This document shows, piece after piece, positions 1-6,781 of a stretch of 15,319 bases of DNA (positions are counted from its first letter, which is position 1; every line of letters starts with the position of its first letter). Position numbers and translations under genes: made by a program. This DNA is from Bacteroidia bacterium. Its GTDB lineage: Bacteria > Bacteroidota > Bacteroidia > Flavobacteriales > Flavobacteriaceae. The notes beneath the pieces are model-generated. The model had not been told where the DNA came from. It saw only the letters and a list, made by a program, of their open reading frames with translations, and made no database searches. The DNA lies in contig JAUIJW010000029.1 in NCBI GenBank assembly GCA_030431085.1, positions 1 to 15,319 on the forward strand, read 5' to 3'.

Positions 1-2
1 TT

Positions 3-1526
3 GATGAACTCGCTACCGATGAGAATGGAGAAATCAATTATCATATTGAAGCAGAAACAGCAAGTATTTTAGAAGCCAAAGCCTTATTTCATTCTAAAAA
101 ACACAAAGACGCTTTACCTTTAAAAAAACAATCTTCAGATTTAGAGATTAATCCAGATTGGAATAGTGTAGGTTACCATCAAATATCTTACACCGAGGCT
201 TTATTAGGTAAAGCAGATGTAAATGTAAACCGTAAAGGGAATTATTATTCTGAATTGTTATTTATAAAACACCATGGAACTGTTAAGTGTGTAATTTTTA
301 CAGTATGGCCAGAAGCGTTTAACGACAATGGATCTATAGTAGAAGGGCGAGTTTACATTAATGATTTAAAAGGTACTTTTTTAGATGGATATCGCATAGA
401 AGGAGGTAAGTTTACAAAGAGGTTTGTGATAAACCAAGCCGAAGTACATAGGGCAGGTTTCTTGTTGTTCTTATTTCAACAAGATGATGATTGTTGGAAT
501 ACAGATACCCTAGATTTGTACTCAGGTGGGGTTATAGATGAGGTAACCTTACATGTAAGTACAGATGAGAATGGCAATTCACAGGGCGGTTCTGCAACGG
601 GTTATATAGGGTATTATAGCATCATCAATGGTGCAGCCATAGAAGGTAATGGTTCTCAGGGCTCTAATTCTGGAGGCGGTGGGATTAATGATTCTGGCAT
701 GACCAGCGCCGCAGGTACAATAATTACTTTACCACCAGAAGGCTGCCCACCTGGGCAGGTTAAAAATGCCAATGATGAGTGTGTTACACCGTGTAATACT
801 TCTAAGGAAGACCTAAAAAAAGTGTTTCCAAATACTTCAGATACTAAACTTCAGGAAATTGTAGATGCAATAAATAAATATGCTAAAGATTTTGGGATAG
901 ATACTAAAGAAAAATTACAACACTTTTTAGCTCAAGCTGGGCATGAAAGTACAAATTACATGGGCAATGAATTTTCGGCTTTAGAAGAAAATTTGAATTA
1001 TAGGTGGGAGAAGCTTGGAACTAAAGATTATTGGGAAAAATATTTCAACCCAATATCCGACCCATCTGGAAATCCAGATAAGGCAAATCCATATAATTAT
1101 AGGCGTTCAGAAAATTCAGACTTTGTTGATGTAGAAAAATTTGCTAACTATGTATATAGCGATAACAACAGAAGCTCTAGGAGTCAATTGGGGAATAATA
1201 GTACTGGAGATGGATTTAAGTATAGAGGTAGAGGTATTATTCAAATAACAGGTAAATATAATTATGAACGATTCAATGAATTCTACCAACAGAATTATGA
1301 TGAGAATATTAATTTAGTAATCAATCCAAATTTAGTAAGTACTGATATGGATATTGCTATTATTAGTGCATTATGGTTTTTTAAAAATAAGGTTATAGAT
1401 GAATTATCTATTAATGACAGTACTACAGTAGAATCTGTTACAAAAAAAGTCAATGGTGGCTATAAAGGATTGTCACACAGAAAAGAGTTACTTAATAAAG
1501 CAAAAAATAATTTAGATTGTTTATAG
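3..1526 (+). CDS. Secreted protein with C-terminal GH19 chitinase/lysozyme-like domain (5' end outside window)
   Basis: The frame is open from the left edge with no stop, so at least 508 codons are present and the true start and any export signal lie upstream. A TTG at 255 could be read as a start but falls inside a continuous frame. In residues counted from base 3, about 1-215 form an uncharacterised domain containing a WPEAF and a GYRIEGG segment. A Gly/Ser/Asn-rich linker follows at about 216-235, then a short cysteine motif (CPPGQVKNANDEC, about 248-261). From about 267 to 504 there is a GH19 fold: HES with the likely catalytic Glu315, ALEENLNY with Glu328/329, YRGRGIIQITG, and a closing VNGGYKGLSHR. 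GH19 enzymes cleave chitin or, in many bacterial and phage forms, peptidoglycan glycan strands. GC content drops from about 40-53% (601-780) to about 25% (1321-1440). It probably acts outside the cytoplasm; an antibacterial role is inference. The domain call is firm, the biological role is not. Confidence 0.8.
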   Translation, partial: DELATDENGEINYHIEAETASILEAKALFHSKKHKDALPLKKQSSDLEINPDWNSVGYHQISYTEALLGKADVNVNRKGNYYSELLFIKHHGTVKCVIFTVWPEAFNDNGSIVEGRVYINDLKGTFLDGYRIEGGKFTKRFVINQAEVHRAGFLLFLFQQDDDCWNTDTLDLYSGGVIDEVTLHVSTDENGNSQGGSATGYIGYYSIINGAAIEGNGSQGSNSGGGGINDSGMTSAAGTIITLPPEGCPPGQVKNANDECVTPCNTSKEDLKKVFPNTSDTKLQEIVDAINKYAKDFGIDTKEKLQHFLAQAGHESTNYMGNEFSALEENLNYRWEKLGTKDYWEKYFNPISDPSGNPDKANPYNYRRSENSDFVDVEKFANYVYSDNNRSSRSQLGNNSTGDGFKYRGRGIIQITGKYNYERFNEFYQQNYDENINLVINPNLVSTDMDIAIISALWFFKNKVIDELSINDSTTVESVTKKVNGGYKGLSHRKELLNKAKNNLDCL

Positions 1527-1538
1527 AATATAAAAATT

Positions 1539-1910
1539 ATGAAAAATTTAAATATAAAAATTATTACAATTTTATCAGTTTTACTTTTTGGATTTATTGC
1601 TCAGCAGGTAAATCAGGAAAATCAATTAATAATTGGTACATGGTATTTTGAAAATGAGGCTTCAAATTTGTGGGAGTTTACTAACGACAGGTGTATATGG
1701 AAAAATGATGGAAAAATTACAGATGTCTTTACATATTCTATTGTCAAAGAAAAATCAAAAAATGGCAAATTGGATTTTAGTTTTCTTAAATTAATTCATT
1801 TAAATAATGGTGAAATATTTGAATATGAAATAAATTCTTTAGGAAATGATAAAATGACTTTGGATTATTTAGGAGATATGAATACAAAGCTGATTTATTT
1901 TAGGAAATGA
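1539..1910 (+). CDS. Small exported lipocalin-like protein, possible immunity partner
   Basis: This 123-residue protein begins with a lysine-containing N-terminus and a hydrophobic stretch (about 8-22), a likely Sec signal peptide without a lipobox cysteine. The mature part has the short-strand pattern of small lipocalin-like proteins, opening with IGTWYFENEASNLWEF, followed by KNDGKITDVFTYSIV and a final LIYFRK. No catalytic residues are recognisable. It starts 12 bases after the GH19 gene stops and shares that gene's very low GC content (11 of 60 bases at 1801-1860), so the two were probably acquired and are transcribed together. A small periplasmic protein directly after a wall-degrading enzyme is the usual place for an immunity protein or inhibitor, but that is inferred from position only. 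It could equally be an unrelated lipocalin-like protein. Confidence 0.7.
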   Translation: MKNLNIKIITILSVLLFGFIAQQVNQENQLIIGTWYFENEASNLWEFTNDRCIWKNDGKITDVFTYSIVKEKSKNGKLDFSFLKLIHLNNGEIFEYEINSLGNDKMTLDYLGDMNTKLIYFRK

Positions 1911-2037
1911 AAATCACAAAAATTGTCTATTTCGTTCCTATTTAAATTGTATTTGTATCGTGTTTAGATTAAGGTTTCATTCTACATAGTAATCTTAGTC
2001 AACAGAACGATAATTTTAAAAGCACAGTTTTAAACTA
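1907..2037 (+). pseudogene. Possible remnant of a lipoprotein gene
   Basis: An ATG at 1907 overlaps the TGA of the preceding gene (ATGA). Its frame reads MKITKIVYFVPI, stop, IVFVSCLD, stop, then about 22 further codons to a TAG at 2035-2037. If the first stop (TAA, 1943-1945) were TTA, one base different, the beginning would be a textbook Bacteroidota lipoprotein signal: positive start, hydrophobic core and a FVSC lipobox. A second stop at 1970-1972 follows. This suggests the decayed 5' end of a third gene in the GH19 cluster. The frame is short, so chance is not excluded. The same 124-base interval otherwise holds no clear gene or terminator. Confidence 0.3.
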
Positions 2038-2748
2038 GATCGATTTTCCGGCAACCACCAAGACAAACTCTCCTTTAGGTGGCTGTTGTGTAAAATGCTC
2101 AATTACTTCTTTAAGACTACCTCTTATGGTTTCTTCGTATAATTTTGTAAGTTCTCTAGATACCGAAACGGCTCTATGGTCGCCAAAATTGTCGCACATA
2201 TGTTGTAAGGTTTTGATAAGTTTATGAGGTGATTCATAAAAAATCATTGTGCGTTGTTCTTGAGCTAGTTGCTTAAATCTGGTTTGTCTTCCTTTTTTAA
2301 CGGGTAAAAAACCTTCAAAGATAAACCGATCATTCGGTAAACCAGAATTAACCAAAGCAGGAACAAAAGCCGTGGCACCAGGCAAGCATTCTATGTCTAT
2401 TTGGTTTTGAACACAAGCCCTACTTAATAAAAAACCAGGGTCTGAAATGGCAGGAGTACCAGCATCAGAAATTAAGGCAATTTTATCACCATTTTTCATT
2501 CTGCCTATCCACTTCTCAAGAACTTTATGCTCGTTATGCATATGATAACTTTGCATGGGTGTAGTGATCTGGTAGTGTTTTAATAGTTTACCCGATGTTC
2601 TAGTGTCTTCAGCTAAAATCACATCTGCCTGCTGTAGAACTTTAATGGCACGAAAAGTAATGTCTTCTAAATTTCCAATAGGTGTAGGGACGAGGTATAA
2701 TTTTCCGAGATGATAATCTGTATTCAAAATAGTAGTTTCTAATTGCAA
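2035..2748 (-). CDS. rsmI: 16S rRNA (cytidine(1402)-2'-O)-methyltransferase RsmI
   Basis: RsmI uses S-adenosylmethionine to methylate the ribose of C1402 in the decoding centre of 16S rRNA. All signature segments of this tetrapyrrole-methylase-fold family are present: LVPTPIGNLEDIT (about 19-31), AEDTRTSGKLL (46-56), SDAGTPAISDPG (94-105), LPGATAFVPALVNSGLP (122-138), FEGFLP (144-149) and FYESPHK (170-176). The length of about 230-237 residues suits the shorter Bacteroidota form; E. coli RsmI is longer at its C-terminus. There is no ATG before the conserved GKLYLVPTP segment, so a non-ATG start must be used. TTG at 2748 gives 237 residues but lies inside a -7-like element; TTG at 2727 gives 230 residues and fits better with transcription from there. 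It follows the DoxX-like gene on the same strand by 38 bases. Confidence 0.95.
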   Translation of the reverse strand: MQLETTILNTDYHLGKLYLVPTPIGNLEDITFRAIKVLQQADVILAEDTRTSGKLLKHYQITTPMQSYHMHNEHKVLEKWIGRMKNGDKIALISDAGTPAISDPGFLLSRACVQNQIDIECLPGATAFVPALVNSGLPNDRFIFEGFLPVKKGRQTRFKQLAQEQRTMIFYESPHKLIKTLQHMCDNFGDHRAVSVSRELTKLYEETIRGSLKEVIEHFTQQPPKGEFVLVVAGKSI

Positions 2749-2753
2749 AGATA
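2746..2753 (-). promoter_or_regulatory. Bacteroidota -7 element TATCTTTG before rsmI
   Basis: The minus strand reads TATCTTTG, an exact match to TAnnTTTG. It overlaps the upstream TTG start candidate of rsmI, so if used it places transcription start near 2740 and favours the TTG at 2727 as the translation start. No TTG is seen at the usual -33 distance, which weakens the call. Confidence 0.35.
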
Positions 2754-2786
2754 GAATTGTTAGTTGATAAATGTATACATATAGCC

Positions 2787-3134
2787 TTAAGGCCTTATTT
2801 TTCTTCCTGTAAAGTAGGATATAGCTAATAAAATTAGAAAAATACTAGGAAAAGGATCAAATTCTTTAATCATAACATGAGTAAAAAAGGCAAGTATAAA
2901 ATTGTATAAAAATCCGGCGTAAGCCAAATCTCTTAAAAATATATGCCGATGATACATAATGGCCATCGCACCAGCAATTTTTAATATCCCTAAAGGATAG
3001 ATCAAATAAGTGGGATAACCATAATTGTTAAAATACTCAACAAGTGTGTTATAAAAAACAAAATACAGAATTCCTGTGATCAACATCGATAGGCAAAGTA
3101 AAATAGTGCTAGTCCAATATAACTTCTTTAGCAT
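2787..3134 (-). CDS. DoxX-like family membrane protein
   Basis: This is a 115-residue integral membrane protein with four predicted helices (about 7-29, 43-61, 70-88 and 95-109) and a basic C-terminus (GRKIRP). The segments NYGYPTYLIYPLGILKIAGA and LAYAGFLYNFILAFFTH match the DoxX-like pattern of a PxYL-LGxLK helix followed by a DxAYxGxxF helix. The function of this subfamily is not established; relatives are linked to redox or quinone metabolism, which the sequence here does not test. The start at ATG 3132-3134 leaves a 25-base leader after the -7 element at 3165-3172. It is transcribed toward rsmI and divergently from aspS. Confidence 0.85.
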   Translation of the reverse strand: MLKKLYWTSTILLCLSMLITGILYFVFYNTLVEYFNNYGYPTYLIYPLGILKIAGAMAIMYHRHIFLRDLAYAGFLYNFILAFFTHVMIKEFDPFPSIFLILLAISYFTGRKIRP

Positions 3135-3164
3135 AATTTAATGGTTTATCATTGAGAGGTTTAG

Positions 3165-3172
3165 CAAATTTA
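3165..3172 (-). promoter_or_regulatory. -7 element TAAATTTG before the DoxX-like gene
   Basis: The minus strand reads TAAATTTG, matching TAnnTTTG, about 30 bases before the ATG. A TTGAC sequence lies upstream (TTG complementary to 3188-3190), but the 15-base spacing is shorter than the usual 19-20. It sits back to back with the aspS promoter in a 133-base divergent region. Confidence 0.4.
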
Positions 3173-3234
3173 AATAAATTTATAAGTCAAGGTAAAATTT
3201 ATGTAGAAATGAATTTATATCGGTTGTATTTCAT

Positions 3235-3242
3235 TAAATTTG
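3235..3242 (+). promoter_or_regulatory. -7 element TAAATTTG for the aspS operon
   Basis: TAAATTTG followed by CAG matches the Bacteroidota -7 consensus TAnnTTTG and lies 25 bases before the aspS ATG, which predicts a leader of about 20 bases. No TTG is seen at the expected -33 position. The leader has only a weak purine run (AAGAG) as ribosome-binding signal. Confidence 0.45.
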
Positions 3243-3267
3243 CAGCTTCAAAATAAAGTGATAAGAG

Positions 3268-5031
3268 ATGTACAGAAGTCATACAAACGGAGAGTTAAGA
3301 TTAGAAAATGTCAACCAAGAGGTAACCTTGTCGGGATGGGTACAAAAAGTGAGAGACAAAGGGTTTATGATCTGGGTTGACCTTAGAGATAGATACGGTA
3401 TCACGCAACTTATTTTTGATGAAGAGCGCACCGATGTTGATGTTATGAAACGCGCCAAAAACTTGGGAAGAGAGTTTGTTATTCAGGTTAAAGGTAAGGT
3501 GATAGAAAGAGAAGCAAAAAATCAAAATATCCCAACAGGTAACATTGAAATATTAGTACAGGATCTTAAGATATTAAATGAGGCTAAAAACCCACCTTTT
3601 ACAATTGAAGATGAAACAGACGGAGGTGAAGAGTTACGAATGAAATACCGCTATTTAGACCTTAGAAGAACGCCTATACGCGAAAAAATTATGTTTAGGT
3701 CAAAGGTTAGTATGGCCGTGAGGAACTATTTATCGCAACAAGGATTTATTGATGTAGAAACACCATATCTCATTAAATCTACTCCAGAAGGCGCCAGAGA
3801 CTTTATTGTACCGTCTAGAATGAATCCGAGACAGTTTTATGCATTACCACAATCTCCACAAACCTTTAAACAATTGTTAATGGTGGGCGGATTAGATAAA
3901 TATTTTCAAATTGTAAAATGCTTTAGAGATGAAGATTTAAGAGCAGATCGCCAGCCAGAGTTTACACAAATCGATTGTGAAATGGCTTTTGTAGAGCAAG
4001 AAGATATTTTAGAGACTTTTGAAGGCTTAACAAAGCATTTATTGTTAGAAATTAATGGGTTTGAGATTGAAAAATTTCCAAGAATGACCTATGAACATGC
4101 CATCAAAACCTATGGCAATGATAAGCCAGATATTCGTTTTGGGATGACATTTGGAGAACTAAACGATATTGCCCAAAATAAAGGTTTTGGAGTGTTTGAT
4201 AGCCAAGAATTGGTTGTAGGTATTGCCGTACCAGGATGTGCCAATTACACACGAAAACAAACAGATAATTTAATCAATTTTGTAAAACAACCTCAATTAG
4301 GTGCCAATGGCTTGATTTGGGCAAAATATAACGAAGACGGTACGTTTAAATCGTCTGTAGATAAATTCTTTAGTCAAGAAGATTTAGCACAGTGGGCCGA
4401 AAGATTAGAAGCAAAAAAAGGAGATTTAATGCTTGTTTTGGCTGGTGATGCTGATAAAACCAGAGCGCAATTAAGCACTTTAAGAATGCATATGGCCGAT
4501 ACTTTGGGTTTAAGAAAATCTAATGAATTTGCACCGTTATGGATTGTTGATTTTCCATTATTGGAATGGGATGAGGAGACCCAGCGTTATCACGCGATGC
4601 ACCATCCGTTTACCTCACCAAAACCAGAGGATATTAACTTGTTGAAAACAGATCCAGGCAAAGTGAGAGCTAATGCCTATGATTTGGTGCTAAATGGGAA
4701 TGAGATTGGTGGTGGATCCATCCGTATATTTGATAAAGAAATGCAAGCTACAATGTTTGATTTGCTAGGGTTTACCAAAGAAGAAGCTATAGAACAATTT
4801 GGGTTTTTAATGAATGCTTTTGAATATGGAGCACCACCACATGGCGGTATTGCTTTTGGTTTAGATAGATTAGTGGCGATATTAGGAGGGCAAGAGTCTA
4901 TTAGAGATTACATTGCATTTCCAAAAAACAACTCTGGTAGAGATGTAATGATTGATGCGCCCGCCAAAGTAGATATTTCTCAATTAAACGAGTTATATTT
5001 ACATTTACAAGATGAAAACCAAAATTCATAA
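3268..5031 (+). CDS. aspS: Aspartate--tRNA ligase
   Basis: This cytoplasmic enzyme attaches aspartate to tRNA(Asp) using ATP. The 587 residues match the length of bacterial-type AspRS. An N-terminal OB-fold anticodon-binding domain (about 1-105, GWVQKVRDKG, DLRDRYGITQLIF) precedes the class II catalytic core. Visible core elements are STPEGARDF (171-179), the motif 2 loop beginning FRDEDLRADRQPEF (219-232), and motif 3 near the C-terminus (GGIAFGLDRLVAIL). The bacterial GAD insertion domain occupies about 290-420. MHHPFTSPKPEDI is the usual active-site segment after the insertion. The ATG at 3268 follows a good promoter and gives the expected start. The 3' end overlaps the next gene by 20 bases in another frame. 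Whether the enzyme also charges tRNA(Asn) cannot be told from this window. Confidence 0.98.
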   Translation: MYRSHTNGELRLENVNQEVTLSGWVQKVRDKGFMIWVDLRDRYGITQLIFDEERTDVDVMKRAKNLGREFVIQVKGKVIEREAKNQNIPTGNIEILVQDLKILNEAKNPPFTIEDETDGGEELRMKYRYLDLRRTPIREKIMFRSKVSMAVRNYLSQQGFIDVETPYLIKSTPEGARDFIVPSRMNPRQFYALPQSPQTFKQLLMVGGLDKYFQIVKCFRDEDLRADRQPEFTQIDCEMAFVEQEDILETFEGLTKHLLLEINGFEIEKFPRMTYEHAIKTYGNDKPDIRFGMTFGELNDIAQNKGFGVFDSQELVVGIAVPGCANYTRKQTDNLINFVKQPQLGANGLIWAKYNEDGTFKSSVDKFFSQEDLAQWAERLEAKKGDLMLVLAGDADKTRAQLSTLRMHMADTLGLRKSNEFAPLWIVDFPLLEWDEETQRYHAMHHPFTSPKPEDINLLKTDPGKVRANAYDLVLNGNEIGGGSIRIFDKEMQATMFDLLGFTKEEAIEQFGFLMNAFEYGAPPHGGIAFGLDRLVAILGGQESIRDYIAFPKNNSGRDVMIDAPAKVDISQLNELYLHLQDENQNS

Positions 5032-6775
5032 AAAACTAAACCAATTAGAATCCACAGCCATATGTGGTAACGATATTAGTTCTTCGGTACTTTACGTATC
5101 GGCTTTAGCCATAGCTTTTGCAGGACAATATGCGTGGATAACATTACTGATTGTTTCAGTTGTTTTATTTCTGTTTAGAAAAATTTATGGAGAAGTGGTG
5201 GGGGCTTTACCATTAAATGGAGGAGCTTATAATGCCCTTTTAAACACAACAAGTAAATCTGTAGCTTCTTTTGCCGCCACATTGACCATTTTATCTTATA
5301 TGGCTACAGCGGTGATTTCGGCCAATGAAGCGATTCATTATTTACACCATATCATTCCAGCTCTCCCTATTATTGTAGCTACAATTGTTCTTTTGGCCAT
5401 TTTTGCCACATTAACCATAGGTGGTATTACAGAGTCTGCTATTGTGGCGATAGGGATTTTCTTATTTCATTTAGGATCATTATTGGTGTTAAGCTGTTTT
5501 ATTGGCTATTTTATTTGGCAAAGTGGGTTAGGTGTGTTTTTTCAAAATTGGAGTTCACCAATACAAGACGGTAATATAGGAACAGCTATTTTTTTGGGTT
5601 TTGCAGCCTCTATGCTTGGGGTTTCTGGATTTGAAAGCTCGGCTAATTTTGTAGAAGAGCAACAAAAAGGAGTTTTTCCGAAAACCTTGAGAAATATGTG
5701 GATGATTGTGAGTGTAATCAATCCATTAATGGCCATTTTTGCATTAGCAATCTTTACTTTACCAGTATTACACGGTGCAGAATATCAAAATACTTTATTG
5801 GTTGAGATGGCCTCTAAAGTTGGAGGTAATTGGCTGGCCCATTTAATTTCTATTGATGCATTTTTGGTATTAAGTGGGGCCGTATTAACGAGCTTTGTTG
5901 GGGTATCTGGTTTATTAGAACGGATGACTTTAGATCGAATTTTACCTAATTTTTTCTTGAAGAAAAATAATAGAGGCAGTTCGTATAGAATCATTATTAT
6001 GTTTTTCTTACTTTCTGTATCGGTTTTATTGATCACTAAAGGCGATGTAAAGCTTTTGGCGGGTGTATATACCATTTCATTTTTATCTGTAATGGCCTTA
6101 TTTGGAGTAGGAAATATTTTATTAAAGCTGAGAAGGGCTAAATTACCGAGACCAGAAAAAGCTTCTTGGATATCCGTTTTAATTGCCATATCAGCTGTAT
6201 TGATTGCTTTAATGGGTAATTTAACAATGGATTCTGGTGAAGGACCGAGCAATCTCATGGTCTTCTTAGATTATTTTATTCCAGCGATATTATTTATCAT
6301 TATTATGCTCAATAGAGTGGCTCTATTAAAGGCCTTAATTAGTTTTATACATTACTTATTTGAGCCTATAAAAAAAATAGTATATAAAACAGATCGGCGT
6401 ATAGATAAGACGATTAGTAGAATAAATAAGCAAGAGTTTGTGTTTTTTACTAAAGGCGAAAAAATAGCTACACTCAACAAGGTTATGCTTTATATTAAGC
6501 GTAATGAACATACCAGAAAAGTAAGGGTAGTGACAGTATTAGACAAAGACGAACACTTACCTAAAAACTTAGAACTTGAAATAGATTTTTTAGATAGAGA
6601 ATATCCTGAAATTGATATAGATTTTCAGGTCATTAAAGGTAAATTTACACCAAAATTGATTAGAGATTTGTCTCAACAATGGGGTATCCCAATTAATTTT
6701 ATGTTTATAGGTTCGCCTACAGAAAAATTTCCTTATCGAATTGAAGAACTTGGAGGCGTTCGATTAATCATATAA
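5012..6775 (+). CDS. APC-family amino-acid permease with C-terminal soluble extension
   Basis: This inner-membrane protein of 587 residues has about 12 hydrophobic helices over residues 20-450. The first carries CGNDISSSVLYVSALAIAFAG, which fits the unwound substrate-binding helix of amino acid-polyamine-organocation carriers. GEVVGALPLNGGAYNALL and FESSANFVEEQ are further family-type segments. The last 110 or so residues are hydrophilic and end with an alternating strand-helix pattern (IDFLDREYPEIDIDFQVIKG, then WGIPINFMFIG); I do not recognise this domain. The substrate cannot be assigned. The ATG lies inside the end of aspS, so translation is probably coupled, and the CLC gene follows after 6 bases, so all three genes likely share one mRNA. 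Amino-acid transport with chloride movement for charge balance is a reasonable inference. Confidence 0.88.
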   Translation: MKTKIHKKLNQLESTAICGNDISSSVLYVSALAIAFAGQYAWITLLIVSVVLFLFRKIYGEVVGALPLNGGAYNALLNTTSKSVASFAATLTILSYMATAVISANEAIHYLHHIIPALPIIVATIVLLAIFATLTIGGITESAIVAIGIFLFHLGSLLVLSCFIGYFIWQSGLGVFFQNWSSPIQDGNIGTAIFLGFAASMLGVSGFESSANFVEEQQKGVFPKTLRNMWMIVSVINPLMAIFALAIFTLPVLHGAEYQNTLLVEMASKVGGNWLAHLISIDAFLVLSGAVLTSFVGVSGLLERMTLDRILPNFFLKKNNRGSSYRIIIMFFLLSVSVLLITKGDVKLLAGVYTISFLSVMALFGVGNILLKLRRAKLPRPEKASWISVLIAISAVLIALMGNLTMDSGEGPSNLMVFLDYFIPAILFIIIMLNRVALLKALISFIHYLFEPIKKIVYKTDRRIDKTISRINKQEFVFFTKGEKIATLNKVMLYIKRNEHTRKVRVVTVLDKDEHLPKNLELEIDFLDREYPEIDIDFQVIKGKFTPKLIRDLSQQWGIPINFMFIGSPTEKFPYRIEELGGVRLII

Positions 6776-6781
6776 TTCAAT

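Noticed and set aside
255..257. TTG at 255 as the start of the GH19 protein
   Set aside because: The frame is open back to the left edge and the upstream residues look like coding sequence, so the gene begins outside the window.
2016..2033. TTAAAA/TTTTAA inverted repeat as a terminator between the small exported gene and rsmI
   Set aside because: A 6-base-pair stem of only A-T pairs would be unstable and it lacks a following T-run on either strand long enough to be convincing.
5785..6258. 157-codon open frame antisense to the permease gene
   Set aside because: It lies wholly inside a gene with clear membrane-protein coding pattern, its translation has no recognisable domain, and no promoter is seen.
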